64,000 nt of DNA, taken from assembly GCA_947385955.1 (NCBI GenBank), contig CANDNA010000015.1, positions 1 through 64,000 of the forward strand. Direction: 5' to 3'. Positions 8,033 through 16,824 of this stretch are shown here, one piece after another (the stretch's first letter is position 1; the number at the start of each line of letters is the position of its first letter). The DNA comes from an uncultured Clostridia bacterium. Its GTDB lineage: Bacteria; Bacillota; Clostridia; Lachnospirales; Lachnospiraceae. The translations under genes were made by a program, and so were the position numbers. The notes below the pieces were generated by a model. It saw only the letters and a program-made list of their open reading frames with translations. It searched no databases and was not told where the DNA came from.

Positions 8033-10030
8033 ATGAATGTAAAATGGTATTGGAACCGCCTGCGGGCCATGAGCAGGGAAGAGATTTTATGGAGGATCGG
8101 ACAGAAAAAACTGGAACAGACAGAGCGGAAAACCTTTGGAAAACAGCACAGGGCGGTAACGGCAGGTGTCTTTGATCCGGCAAAGAAGAGGCTTGTTTTT
8201 CATGAGGAACGTCTGCCTGTGGCTGAAAAGCCTGACTGGGCAAAGGAGAAAAATTTTCTGAAAGACTGGCTGTCCGGGAACATTTCTCTTCTGGGAGGGT
8301 ATGGGTATCAGGACTTTAAAAAGGACTGGCATGCCGGATTTCAGACCCGGAACAGGTGGCCGCTGGTATTTTCCTATGATCTGTCCTACAAACAGAAAGA
8401 CGGGATCGGTGATGCCAGAACCAACTGGGAGCTGAACCGGCATATGCAGTTTGCCCTGCTGGCCTGCGGATATGCCCAAAGCGGGGAAGAGGCCCTTTTG
8501 AAGGAGCTGTGGGATCTGTTCCGGGACTGGAATGAAAAGAATCCGTTTCTGCAGGGCATTTCCTGGACGAGCGTAATGGAAGTGGCCATCCGGGATATCA
8601 ACTGGATTTACACCCTGGGCTTTCTGCGGCAGGCACAGCCGGGCAAGGCAGATGGGGGTACAGATACAGCAGCATTTTGCGGCTTGCTTGAACATGGCAT
8701 TATCAATATGACGGACTATATTGCGGCCCATTTTTCCCGCTATTCTTCTGCCAACAATCATGTGATCGTGGAAGCGGCGGCGATGGGGATGGCGGGATTT
8801 GTCATGGACTGTGAGCTATGGTATGAAACGGCGTTTTCCATACTCCAGTATGAGATCGGACGGCAGAATTACAGTGACGGCGTGAACCGGGAAGTGTCGC
8901 TCCATTACCAGTCTTTTTTTATGGAAGCAGTGGGCCTTTTGATGCTGACTATGAAAGTCAGTGGAATGCACATTCCTCAGAACTGGAGGAACACCCTGTG
9001 CAAAATGAGCCGCTATGTATCCGACTGCCGGGGAGAATATGGGGAAACCGTGGTCTTTGGAGATGATGACGAGGGCAAGATACTGGATCTGCAGGGAGCG
9101 GCATGGGGGAAGCGGCGGGATCATTATGCCTATGTGCTGCAGCTGATGAGCCTGGTTCTTCCGGAACGGTATACAGATACCGTGACGGACCAGACACTGC
9201 TTGCCATTGTGCCGGAGCACATCAGGCGGGAAATGACGGCAAAGCCCTGTTATAAAAAGCATGGGAATGTATGCTATGAGGAAGGCGGCGTCAGCCTGCT
9301 CAGAAGCCGGGACAAGCGGGTACTGATCGGTATTGATCACGGGGAGCTGGGCTTTGGAAGCATTGCCGCCCACGGCCATGCAGATGCGCTTTCTTTTCAG
9401 ATGTATCTGGAGGGGGAAGCGGTATTTGCCGATGCGGGCACCTATATTTATCACATTGACCTGGAAAGCAGAAACTGGTTCCGCAGCACCAATGCTCACA
9501 ATACCATTACGATAGACGGAAAAAACCAGTCGGAAATGCTGGGCGCTTTTCTGTGGGGCAGACGGGCGAAGGTCCGGCTGGCGGGACATAATCTGGAAAC
9601 CGTGGATGCGGAGGATGACAGGGAGCGGGAATCCTGTCAGGAGGACTTTTATCTGGAAGCTGAGCATGACGGCTATGATCCGGTGATCCACAGAAGAAGA
9701 TTCGTATCAGACGGGACGGGCTGCCTGAAAATCTGTGACAGTCTGCTGGAGGTGGAAAAGGAAATATCCTATGGACTGCATTTCCTGCTGGGAAACGGCT
9801 GCACCCTGACAGAGAAGGCGTTCGGATGTTATGAAATCCTGACTCCGAAAGGCAGCAGTCTGCGGATACGGATTGAAGCGCCCCAGGCGGCGGTTTCGAT
9901 AAAGGATGCATGGGTGTCCGGGGCGTACGGGCTGCGCAGCAGTACCAAACAGATCCGGGTAAGTGGAAAGGCCAGTCAGGATGTGACACTTATGACCACA
10001 ATAGAATGGGAGGACGGCAATGCTGTTTAA
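8033..10030 (+). CDS. Heparinase II/III family protein (polyuronate lyase-like)
   Basis: This 665-residue protein has an all-helical toroid-like N-terminal half (MSREEILWRIGQKKL, SANNHVIVEAAAMG, VNREVSLHYQ) and a beta-rich C-terminal heparinase II/III domain (AAHGHADALSFQMYLEG, FADAGTYIYH). The family contains lyases that cleave uronic-acid polymers, and relatives are common inside exopolysaccharide clusters. Histidines of the HGHAD motif and the NNH motif are intact. There is no signal peptide, so it may be cytoplasmic, or exported by an unrecognised route. Its last 11 bases overlap the MBOAT gene, so the two are tightly linked. Possible roles are trimming, quality control or lysis of a uronate-containing polymer; specificity is not predictable. 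Confidence 0.85.
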   Translation: MNVKWYWNRLRAMSREEILWRIGQKKLEQTERKTFGKQHRAVTAGVFDPAKKRLVFHEERLPVAEKPDWAKEKNFLKDWLSGNISLLGGYGYQDFKKDWHAGFQTRNRWPLVFSYDLSYKQKDGIGDARTNWELNRHMQFALLACGYAQSGEEALLKELWDLFRDWNEKNPFLQGISWTSVMEVAIRDINWIYTLGFLRQAQPGKADGGTDTAAFCGLLEHGIINMTDYIAAHFSRYSSANNHVIVEAAAMGMAGFVMDCELWYETAFSILQYEIGRQNYSDGVNREVSLHYQSFFMEAVGLLMLTMKVSGMHIPQNWRNTLCKMSRYVSDCRGEYGETVVFGDDDEGKILDLQGAAWGKRRDHYAYVLQLMSLVLPERYTDTVTDQTLLAIVPEHIRREMTAKPCYKKHGNVCYEEGGVSLLRSRDKRVLIGIDHGELGFGSIAAHGHADALSFQMYLEGEAVFADAGTYIYHIDLESRNWFRSTNAHNTITIDGKNQSEMLGAFLWGRRAKVRLAGHNLETVDAEDDRERESCQEDFYLEAEHDGYDPVIHRRRFVSDGTGCLKICDSLLEVEKEISYGLHFLLGNGCTLTEKAFGCYEILTPKGSSLRIRIEAPQAAVSIKDAWVSGAYGLRSSTKQIRVSGKASQDVTLMTTIEWEDGNAV

Positions 10031-11513
10031 TTCTCTGGATTTTTTATGTTTTTTTCCGGTTGTGGTGGGTTTGTATTATGCCGTTCCCAAAAAACTGAAA
10101 AATATATGGCTTTTACTGGCCAGCTATTATTTTTATATGTGCTGGAATGCCCGGTATATTCTGTTGATCCTGTTTTCTACGATGGTGACCTATGGATGCG
10201 GGCTGCTTCTGGAAGGAGCCGCCGGGGAAGCGGATGAAAAGAAGAAAAGGCTGCGGAAAAAGTGTTATGTGGCCGGCAGCCTGTTTCTGAATCTGTCTCT
10301 TCTGTTCGTGTTTAAATACTGGAACTTTGCTGCCAGAAGTCTGACCTGGCTTTTACAGGGAATGGGAATCACGGAGCAGGTTCCGGAGTGTCATCTGCTC
10401 CTGCCAGTGGGGATTTCGTTTTATACCTTTCAGGCATTGGGATATACCATTGATGTCTACCGGGAAGAAATCAGGGCAGAAAAGAATTTTATACAGTACG
10501 CTTTGTTTGTCTCTTTTTTCCCACAGCTTGTGGCAGGGCCTGTGGAACGGGCGGGGAATCTGCTGAGTCAACTGAAAGAAGGACATCCGTTTTCCTATGA
10601 CCGGGCGCGGGAAGGGGTGCTTCTGATGATCTGGGGATATTTTCTGAAGCTGGTACTGGCGGACCGGATTGCCATTGTGGTAGATACCATATATGGGGAT
10701 TATGGGACATATGGAGGAGTCTATCTGATTCTGGCCACGATACTGTTTGCGTTTCAGATCTATTGTGATTTTGCCGGATATTCCACCATAGCCGTAGGAG
10801 GGGCCATGATTCTGGGTTTTTCATTGATGGAAAACTTCAATGCCCCCTATCTGGCGGACAGTGTGTCAGATTTCTGGCGGAGATGGCATATTTCTTTATC
10901 TACCTGGTTCCGGGATTATCTGTACATACCTTTGGGCGGCAACCGAAAAGGCAGGATCCGCCGCTATTGCAATCTTTTGCTGGTTTTCTGTGCCAGCGGA
11001 CTGTGGCATGGCGCAGAATGGACTTTTGTGATCTGGGGAGGCTTAAACGGGCTTTATCAGGTGATGGGAAGTCTGCTGAAGCCGGTCAGAAAAAGGGCCG
11101 GAGCATTTTTGCAGTTAAAGGAGGACAGCCTGTCCCATCGGCTTGCCAGGGGCGTAATCACCTTTGTACTGATAGATTTTGCATGGCTTTTTTTCAGGGC
11201 TGAGAATATGACAGAAGCAGTCTGTATCCTGAAAAGTATGCTGACAGTCCATAATCCCTGGATTTTATTTGACGATTCTCTGTATGGGCTGGGTCTGTCT
11301 GCCAAAAGTTTCCGTATCATTCCCATTGCCCTGGGAATCCTTCTTTTTGCGGATGTGATGAAATATAAGGGGATCTGTATCAGGAAGGTTATTTTGCAGC
11401 AGGATTACTGGTTCCGATGGCTGACGATTGTGGGAAGCATTTTGTTGATTTCTCTGGTGGGTATATGGGGAAGTGCATACAATGCGGCTGATTTTATTTA
11501 TTTCCAGTTTTAG
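10020..11513 (+). CDS. MBOAT family O-acyltransferase (AlgI-like)
   Basis: This 497-residue membrane enzyme starts MLFNSLDFLCFFPVVVGLYY, the usual opening of AlgI/DltB-like MBOAT proteins. It contains FVSFFPQLVAGPVERA, FWRRWHISLSTWFRDYLYIPLGGN and the catalytic histidine at H330 in GLWHGAEWTFVIWGG. These proteins pass acetyl groups across the membrane for O-acetylation of alginate, cellulose or teichoic acid. It lies directly upstream of an SGNH-type protein, the normal partner that completes transfer to the polymer, and downstream of the heparinase-like gene with an 11-base overlap. O-acetylation of the glycan made by this locus is the most likely job. Confidence 0.93.
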   Translation: MLFNSLDFLCFFPVVVGLYYAVPKKLKNIWLLLASYYFYMCWNARYILLILFSTMVTYGCGLLLEGAAGEADEKKKRLRKKCYVAGSLFLNLSLLFVFKYWNFAARSLTWLLQGMGITEQVPECHLLLPVGISFYTFQALGYTIDVYREEIRAEKNFIQYALFVSFFPQLVAGPVERAGNLLSQLKEGHPFSYDRAREGVLLMIWGYFLKLVLADRIAIVVDTIYGDYGTYGGVYLILATILFAFQIYCDFAGYSTIAVGGAMILGFSLMENFNAPYLADSVSDFWRRWHISLSTWFRDYLYIPLGGNRKGRIRRYCNLLLVFCASGLWHGAEWTFVIWGGLNGLYQVMGSLLKPVRKRAGAFLQLKEDSLSHRLARGVITFVLIDFAWLFFRAENMTEAVCILKSMLTVHNPWILFDDSLYGLGLSAKSFRIIPIALGILLFADVMKYKGICIRKVILQQDYWFRWLTIVGSILLISLVGIWGSAYNAADFIYFQF

Positions 11514-11525
11514 AGGAAGGATTTT

Positions 11526-12827
11526 GTGAGCATGATACATAAGCAAATCAGGAACCGGATTATCAGTGTATGTATGGTCTGTTGTCTGCTTGTCTGTGGT
11601 TTCAGATATCTGATGCGTCTGACTGAGAGAAAGGGCGGCAGGGATATAACGCAGGAGCTGTATGATAATGGAGAGGAATATGATGTGCTGTTTGTAGGGA
11701 GCAGTCATATGATTATGGGGGTTTCTCCCATGCAGCTCTGGCATGAGCAGGGCATCCCTTCTTATAATATGGGCAGATGGGGACAGTGGCTGCCGCAGAA
11801 TTATTATGCGCTGGAGGATGCGCTTACTTATACGCATCCCAAACTGGTGGTGATTGATATGTTGTATTTTGGGGAAAACCGGGTTGGATATACCAATGAT
11901 ACGGCATGGAACAGCAGTGTACATGATGTATTTGACACCATCCCCCTGTCTGCGGACAAAATCAGGGCCATTCAGGAACTGTATCCGGAGGATGAAAAGC
12001 TCAGGGAAGGTTTTTTATTCAAATATTCTTATTATCACAGTCGTTGGGAAGAGCTGACAGCAAATGATTTTGCACGTCATAGCAATTATGGAGTTCAAAA
12101 AGGCGGGAGCCTGGATGCTTCAGTGGTACAGCCCCAGAGTTATGAAAGGATTCCTGCGGATCAGATGCCGGAAGAGAGAACGCGGGGAGAAACTTATGTC
12201 AATAGAATGATAGAACTGTGTGGGGAAAAGGGTATTCCGGTATTGCTGGTATATCTGCCCCATCCTGCTACAGAAGATCATCAGATGGGAGCCAACGCGG
12301 TATACCGTTTTGCACAGGAGAAAGGAGTCCTGTATCTTAATTTCCTGGATTTGGATGTGGTGGATTTTCAGACTGACCAGATGGATGAAGATTCTCATTT
12401 GAATGCACTGGGGGCAAAAAAAGTGACAGCATATCTGGGCAATGTGATCCGGGACTGCTATCAACTGGAGGATAAACGGGGAGATCCGGCTTATGCGGGC
12501 TGGAATGAGGACTATCAGGAATTTTATCAATATAAGGTGGACATGCTGGAAACACAGACACAATTAAAGAGCTATCTGATGCTGTGCAATGACAGTGATT
12601 TTATGGTGAAAGTGGTTGCAAGACCGGGGCTGGCGCTTCTGGAGGATCCTGTTATACAGAAACTGCTGGACGGTGTGGACAGTGTGGTGGTTACGGATGC
12701 GGATCTGGGCACCAATGTGGGGGTTTATATCCAGGTGGAAAACAGGGAGACCGGCGAAGTGGTAAGCTCTAAAAATTTTGCAGATATGATTTCTGTTCCG
12801 GAAGCAGAGGTATATAAAAATGAGTAA
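11526..12827 (+). CDS. SGNH-hydrolase-like membrane-anchored partner of the MBOAT (AlgX/AlgJ-type)
   Basis: The 433-residue protein has one N-terminal transmembrane segment (about residues 10-27) and an extracytoplasmic domain with DVLFVGSSHMIMG (S60 the likely nucleophile) and D289-S-H291 followed by LNALG. These are the block I and final Asp/His features of SGNH acetyl-transferring proteins that work with MBOAT partners. A C-terminal region of roughly 130 residues after the SGNH core is beta-rich by eye and unassigned. It begins 12 bases after the MBOAT gene, behind AGAGGAAGG. The GTG at 11526 has better ribosome spacing than the ATG at 11532, but either could be used. Its stop overlaps the next GT by eight bases. 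Confidence 0.78.
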   Translation: MSMIHKQIRNRIISVCMVCCLLVCGFRYLMRLTERKGGRDITQELYDNGEEYDVLFVGSSHMIMGVSPMQLWHEQGIPSYNMGRWGQWLPQNYYALEDALTYTHPKLVVIDMLYFGENRVGYTNDTAWNSSVHDVFDTIPLSADKIRAIQELYPEDEKLREGFLFKYSYYHSRWEELTANDFARHSNYGVQKGGSLDASVVQPQSYERIPADQMPEERTRGETYVNRMIELCGEKGIPVLLVYLPHPATEDHQMGANAVYRFAQEKGVLYLNFLDLDVVDFQTDQMDEDSHLNALGAKKVTAYLGNVIRDCYQLEDKRGDPAYAGWNEDYQEFYQYKVDMLETQTQLKSYLMLCNDSDFMVKVVARPGLALLEDPVIQKLLDGVDSVVVTDADLGTNVGVYIQVENRETGEVVSSKNFADMISVPEAEVYKNE

Positions 12828-13878
12828 AATCAGAGTATTGATGATAGGAGCCGGCAGGGATGTCCGGGGCGGCGTATCCAGTGTGGTGAACAGCTATTAT
12901 GAAGCGGGGCTGGATCGGATGTGCGACCTGACCTATCTGCCCACAATGGAGGACGGCTCAAAGCTCAGAAAACTGTTTGTGGCGGCCGGGGCACGCCTTT
13001 CTTTTGAACGGCTGGTGCACCGCTGTGATATCCTCCATGTGCATATGTCATCGGACAACAGCTTTTACCGCAAGGCCCTGTTTATCCGGAAAGCGTATAA
13101 AGAGAAACGGAAAATCATCATCCACATGCATGGCAGCACGTTTGACCTCTTTTATCAGGAAAGATGCAATGACAGACAGAAGCAGGAAGTCAGAGATGTT
13201 TTTGCGATGGCGGATGCGGTAATCGCCTTATCGGAGGACTGGAAAGCCTTTCTGGCCGGCCATATCTGTCAGGAAGAAAAGATACAGGTATTGTACAATG
13301 CGGTACCGCTGCCGGAGGCGTTTGAAAAAGACTATGGCAGCCGGGATATCCTGTTTCTGGGCAGGCTGGGACAGCGGAAAGGCACGTATGACCTGATAGA
13401 AGCGCTGCCGGAGCTTTTGCGCCGGTATCCGGATGTACATGTGTATTTCGGCGGCGACGGCGAACGGGAAAAGGCGGAAGGGCTTTGCCGGGAACGTGGA
13501 ATGGCAGACCGGGTCACATTTATGGGATGGGTCAGAGGAGAAGAAAAAGAGCGGCTTTTGAAAACATGCAGCATCTATGCCCTTCCCACATACCACGAAG
13601 GAATGCCCATGTCCGTACTGGAAGCCATGTCCTACGGGATGGCTGTGGTATCCACCTGTACAGGAGGGATTCCCCACATCATAACAGACGGAAAAAACGG
13701 GCTGCTGTGCCGGGCAGGGGACCGGGAAGCGCTGAAAGAACTACTGGAGCAGGCCCTGTCCTCCGAAGAGAGGCGCAGAGAACTGGGCACGGAGGCCAGA
13801 GCGGTCATCGCGGAGCGGTTTGATGTGCATGGGAGACTGGAAAAGCTGATGGAGCTGTATGATGGGCTGATAGGATAG
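12820..13878 (+). CDS. Glycosyltransferase family 4
   Basis: This 352-residue GT-B enzyme carries an N-terminal GAGRDVRGGVSSVVNSY loop, LHVHMSSDNSFYRKA and a HMHGS motif. Its C-terminal donor domain has FLGRLGQRKGTYDLIEALPEL and ALPTYHEGMPMSVLEAMSYG. The E-G-M-P plus E-x7-E-like signature is typical of retaining GT4 glycosyltransferases. Start ATG at 12820 overlaps the SGNH gene by eight bases. It is the last gene before a 265-base gap. Donor sugar unknown. Confidence 0.88.
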   Translation: MSKIRVLMIGAGRDVRGGVSSVVNSYYEAGLDRMCDLTYLPTMEDGSKLRKLFVAAGARLSFERLVHRCDILHVHMSSDNSFYRKALFIRKAYKEKRKIIIHMHGSTFDLFYQERCNDRQKQEVRDVFAMADAVIALSEDWKAFLAGHICQEEKIQVLYNAVPLPEAFEKDYGSRDILFLGRLGQRKGTYDLIEALPELLRRYPDVHVYFGGDGEREKAEGLCRERGMADRVTFMGWVRGEEKERLLKTCSIYALPTYHEGMPMSVLEAMSYGMAVVSTCTGGIPHIITDGKNGLLCRAGDREALKELLEQALSSEERRRELGTEARAVIAERFDVHGRLEKLMELYDGLIG

Positions 13879-13911
13879 AAGCAGGAAATGTATTATTCAG
13901 GTTATGGTATT

Positions 13912-13945
13912 CCGAAAGGAAGGAAGCCTTCCATTTCTGCTTCGG
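13912..13945 (+). other. Possible RNA hairpin in the 13.9-14.1 kb gap, no T-tract
   Basis: The only gap near 300 bases inside the operon (13879-14143) holds a nested inverted repeat. An inner GGAAGG/CCTTCC stem (13918-13932) sits inside CCGAA/TTCGG arms (13912-13916 and 13941-13945). No run of T follows, so it is not a normal intrinsic terminator. The rest of the gap shows no convincing gene; a 61-codon frame has no family features. It ends with a promoter-like sequence listed separately. Confidence 0.25.
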
Positions 13946-14083
13946 ACTGCGGGCATAAGAGCTTCTAATTGTTGCGGCAATGTGTCCTGGCAGGCGTGCA
14001 ACCGGTTTCTATCCGCCGTCCGGTACAAAAAAGCATGGTCAGACTGCCGGATACAGTACGAGAAAATACAACAAAAAAGAAAA

Positions 14084-14112
14084 TTGTAATTTCAGGAAAA
14101 TAATGCTATGAT
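14084..14112 (+). promoter_or_regulatory. Candidate internal promoter before the GT at 14144
   Basis: TTGTAA (14084-14089) and TATGAT (14107-14112) are separated by exactly 17 bases, in the only sizeable gap of the first half of the operon. The -10 lies 31 bases before the start codon. It would allow independent expression of genes from 14.1 kb onward. Confidence 0.5.
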
Positions 14113-14143
14113 AGCATGAATAGTGTATGGAAGTGGGAATAAA

Positions 14144-15211
14144 ATGGAAATCATTTTTGTAACCTCTGCGCTGCATGGCGGCGGAGCGGAACGGGTGCTT
14201 ACCACACTGGCCAATCGGTTTGCCGGTCAGGGGGATCATGTGATCATATTGATGACGGCAGGGGATGAGGTGGCATATCCTCTCCATCCGAAGGTGGAGG
14301 CCGTTTGCATCGGACAGGCTTCTCACGGAAATCCGGCGGTGCAGCTTGGACGGCTGTTTCGGATACGGAAATTTCTCAAAGCCCACAGCAGGGCTTATGT
14401 TGTTTCTTTCAGCACCACCATCAATCTGTTTACGGCGCTGGCATCTCTGGGGCTGAAAAACCGGGTGATTCTTTCGGAGCGGAACGATCCGAACAGATGC
14501 AGGTATGCCGGGCTGCGGAATTTGCTGTATCGGCTGGGGGATGGTTTTGTATTTCAGACAGAGGAGGCAAGGGACTGTTTTCCGCTATCCGTCCGGAAGC
14601 GGAGCGCGGTGATTCCCAATCCCATCCGCCCGGATCTGCCGGAGGCTTTTGCCGGTGAACGGGGGAAAAAGATTACAGCAGTGGGAAGGCTGGAGCCGCA
14701 GAAAAATCATGGGCTTCTGCTTAAGGCTTTTGCGGGATTTCATAAAAAGTATCCGGATTACACGCTGCATATTTTTGGCGTGGGCTCTTTGCAGCAGGCT
14801 CTGGAGAGCCAGAGGGCAGAACTGGGACTGGAAGATTGTGTGATACTGGAAGGATTTCATCCGGATATTCTGGAAAGAATAAGGGCATGCGGCATGTATG
14901 TGCTGTCCTCGGACTATGAGGGGATTTCCAATTCCCTGATGGAAGCCATGGCGCTGGGGATTCCGTGTATTTCCACCGACTGTCCCATTGGCGGTTCTGC
15001 CATGTGTATCATCCATGAGAAAAACGGGCTTCTGGTGCCTGTGGGAGATGGGGATGCATTGCAGGCGGCAATGGAACGGCTGGCGGCGTCCTGTGCGTCG
15101 GGAGATGGATTTGCAGCCAAAATCGGCAGAAATGCAGTAAAGATCCGGGATACCTTTGCAGAAGAAAAGATAGCCGCCAGATGGCGGCGTTATATCGCAG
15201 GAAAGCGGTAG
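14144..15211 (+). CDS. Glycosyltransferase family 4 (PglJ/PglH-like)
   Basis: This 355-residue GT-B enzyme opens FVTSALHGGGAERVLTTLAN, the glycine-rich acceptor-domain loop shared by GalNAc/GlcNAc-type GT4 transferases. It also has ILSERNDPNR in the middle, GRLEPQKNHGLLLKAFAGF at the start of the donor domain, and SSDYEGISNSLMEAMALGIP near the end. ATG 14144 is chosen over an upstream in-frame GTG at 14123 because the protein family begins at this beta strand. A promoter-like element precedes it. The donor is plausibly an N-acetylated sugar, but this is only a family tendency. Confidence 0.87.
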   Translation: MEIIFVTSALHGGGAERVLTTLANRFAGQGDHVIILMTAGDEVAYPLHPKVEAVCIGQASHGNPAVQLGRLFRIRKFLKAHSRAYVVSFSTTINLFTALASLGLKNRVILSERNDPNRCRYAGLRNLLYRLGDGFVFQTEEARDCFPLSVRKRSAVIPNPIRPDLPEAFAGERGKKITAVGRLEPQKNHGLLLKAFAGFHKKYPDYTLHIFGVGSLQQALESQRAELGLEDCVILEGFHPDILERIRACGMYVLSSDYEGISNSLMEAMALGIPCISTDCPIGGSAMCIIHEKNGLLVPVGDGDALQAAMERLAASCASGDGFAAKIGRNAVKIRDTFAEEKIAARWRRYIAGKR

Positions 15212-15225
15212 AAGGAGAATGGCCA

Positions 15226-16383
15226 ATGCGCGTGCTTTATGTTGCACCCAGATATCATACCAATCAGATACCGGTGGTGAAAGGATGGCTGGAGGCGGGA
15301 CATCAGGTTATGTTTGTCAGCCAGTTCCAGTCCACGCCGGAGGATTACACGGTACTAAAGCCGGTGATACTGGGCTATCAGAGGCTGTCGGACTGGCTGA
15401 TCCATACAGGGAGCAGGATCATTCTGGGCAGGAAGTATACAAAAGAGCGGGAATATGCCTGGAAGATCAAGGCGGGACTGCCGCCGGTCCGTAACATGAA
15501 ACGGATTCTGAAAGCGTTTTCGCCGGAACTGGTGATTGTAAGGGAACGCTCTCTGTACAATGTGCCGTTTGCGCATTATTGCAGGAAGAGGAAGATCCCC
15601 TGCATTTTATATAACCAGAGCCCTGTATGGGACCGGGCGGACCGGGATAAAGGGCTGGGCCACAGGCTGTTGATCGGTATGCTGCCCAAATACCGGATGA
15701 CACCGGTGCTGGGGAAAGAGGGCAGCGATACGGTCCGGATGAAGGACAGTTTTTATATTCCGTTTGTGATTGTTCCCCGTCTGGCGCCCTCGGACAAGCC
15801 TGCTGTGGGAAATCCATTGCAGCTTTTGTGTGTGGCCCGCTATGAGAAGCGGAAAAATCTGTTTATGCTGGTGGAGGCGGTAAAGGAGCTGCTGAGTTCC
15901 TATGACATCCATCTGACGATAATCGGTGAGGCCACGGATGCCTCCCAGCGGGCTTATCGTTCACGGCTGAAAGAGAAGATACAGGAATATGGTATTGCAG
16001 AGCATATTTCCCTGGAACAGAACTATACGATGGAAGAAATGTACCGGGCCTATGGGGAAGCCGATCTGTTCGTGCTTCCCAGTACGAGAGAGCGGGCGTC
16101 CATCTCTCAGCTGGAGGCTATGAGCTGCAGCGTGCCTGTGCTGTGCAGCGATACCAATGGAACAGCCTGCTATGTATCACAGGAAAGCAATGGATGCTGT
16201 TTCCGGGATAACGATAAGGCGGATCTGCTGGCAAAGCTGGAATGGATGATTTCGGACAGAAAAAGGCTCCGGCGGATGGGAGAGCAGGCCTATCAGGATG
16301 TGGTGGAGCGGTATCAGTTTGCCGGGTATTATCAGGGCATTATGGAGATCGCAGAGCGGGAAAGGCGAGAAAAGCGGACATGA
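15226..16383 (+). CDS. Glycosyltransferase family 4
   Basis: This GT-B enzyme of 385 residues begins MRVLYVAPRYHTNQIPVVKG. It contains VARYEKRKNLFMLVEAVKEL at the start of the donor domain and FVLPSTRERASISQLEAMSC near the end, where the glutamate of QLEAM is the usual nucleotide-sugar contact. The ATG at 15226 is preferred because GAAGGAG lies eight bases before it; the in-frame ATG at 15181 lies inside the preceding gene. Its stop overlaps the FdtA-like start by ATGA, linking it to the amino-deoxysugar genes. It is therefore a candidate transferase for that sugar (inference from position only). Confidence 0.84.
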   Translation: MRVLYVAPRYHTNQIPVVKGWLEAGHQVMFVSQFQSTPEDYTVLKPVILGYQRLSDWLIHTGSRIILGRKYTKEREYAWKIKAGLPPVRNMKRILKAFSPELVIVRERSLYNVPFAHYCRKRKIPCILYNQSPVWDRADRDKGLGHRLLIGMLPKYRMTPVLGKEGSDTVRMKDSFYIPFVIVPRLAPSDKPAVGNPLQLLCVARYEKRKNLFMLVEAVKELLSSYDIHLTIIGEATDASQRAYRSRLKEKIQEYGIAEHISLEQNYTMEEMYRAYGEADLFVLPSTRERASISQLEAMSCSVPVLCSDTNGTACYVSQESNGCCFRDNDKADLLAKLEWMISDRKRLRRMGEQAYQDVVERYQFAGYYQGIMEIAERERREKRT

Positions 16384-16814
16384 ACAATGTGAGAATGATA
16401 GAATTTAAGGATATTGTGGATGAGAATAACAAAGAGCGTCCTATGGGCCATCTGACGCCCATCGAAAGCGGGCAGGATATTCCGTTTGAGATTAAGAGAA
16501 TCTATTACCTGACCAGAGTGCCGGAAAATACCATCCGGGGGTTTCATTCCCATAAAGAGCTGCAGCAGGTGCTGTTGTGCCTGAACGGAAGAGTCACCAT
16601 CAGTGTGGCCACGCCATATGAAAAAGAGCTGATTACGCTGGACGATCCGGCGAAAGGGCTGTACATCGGGCCGATGATCTGGCGGGAAATGTATGATTTT
16701 TCCCCGGGCAGTGTGCTCGTGGTACTGGCTTCCCAGCATTATAATGAGGAAGAGTACATCCGGGATTACCGGTCTTACTGTGAGATTGCACAGGAATATT
16801 TAAAGGGAGAATAA
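16380..16814 (+). CDS. fdtA: dTDP-4-dehydro-6-deoxyglucose 3,4-ketoisomerase (FdtA/WxcM cupin)
   Basis: The single-domain cupin of 144 residues contains [37 protein letters not shown] with the paired histidines used for catalysis in this family, and [16 protein letters not shown]. FdtA-type enzymes move the keto group of dTDP-4-keto-6-deoxyglucose from C4 to C3, ready for amination. The start ATG (16380) overlaps the stop of the preceding GT. It sits directly before a FdtB-like aminotransferase, the usual pair. QdtA (quinovose series) uses the same fold, so stereochemistry at C4 (Fuc3N or Qui3N) is not certain. The RmlA/RmlB enzymes that would supply its substrate are not in the window. Confidence 0.85.
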   Translation: MNNVRMIEFKDIVDENNKERPMGHLTPIESGQDIPFEIKRIYYLTRVPENTIRGFHSHKELQQVLLCLNGRVTISVATPYEKELITLDDPAKGLYIGPMIWREMYDFSPGSVLVVLASQHYNEEEYIRDYRSYCEIAQEYLKGE

Positions 16815-16824
16815 AGACAGTGTT

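Noticed and set aside
13912-13945. Hairpin considered as an intrinsic terminator
   Set aside because: The stem is interrupted and no T-tract follows, so it lacks the second half of the signal. Kept only as a low-confidence structure.
13904-14089. A 61-codon plus-strand frame in the 265-base gap
   Set aside because: No ribosome site, no recognisable family, and it ends within the promoter-like element; more likely non-coding.
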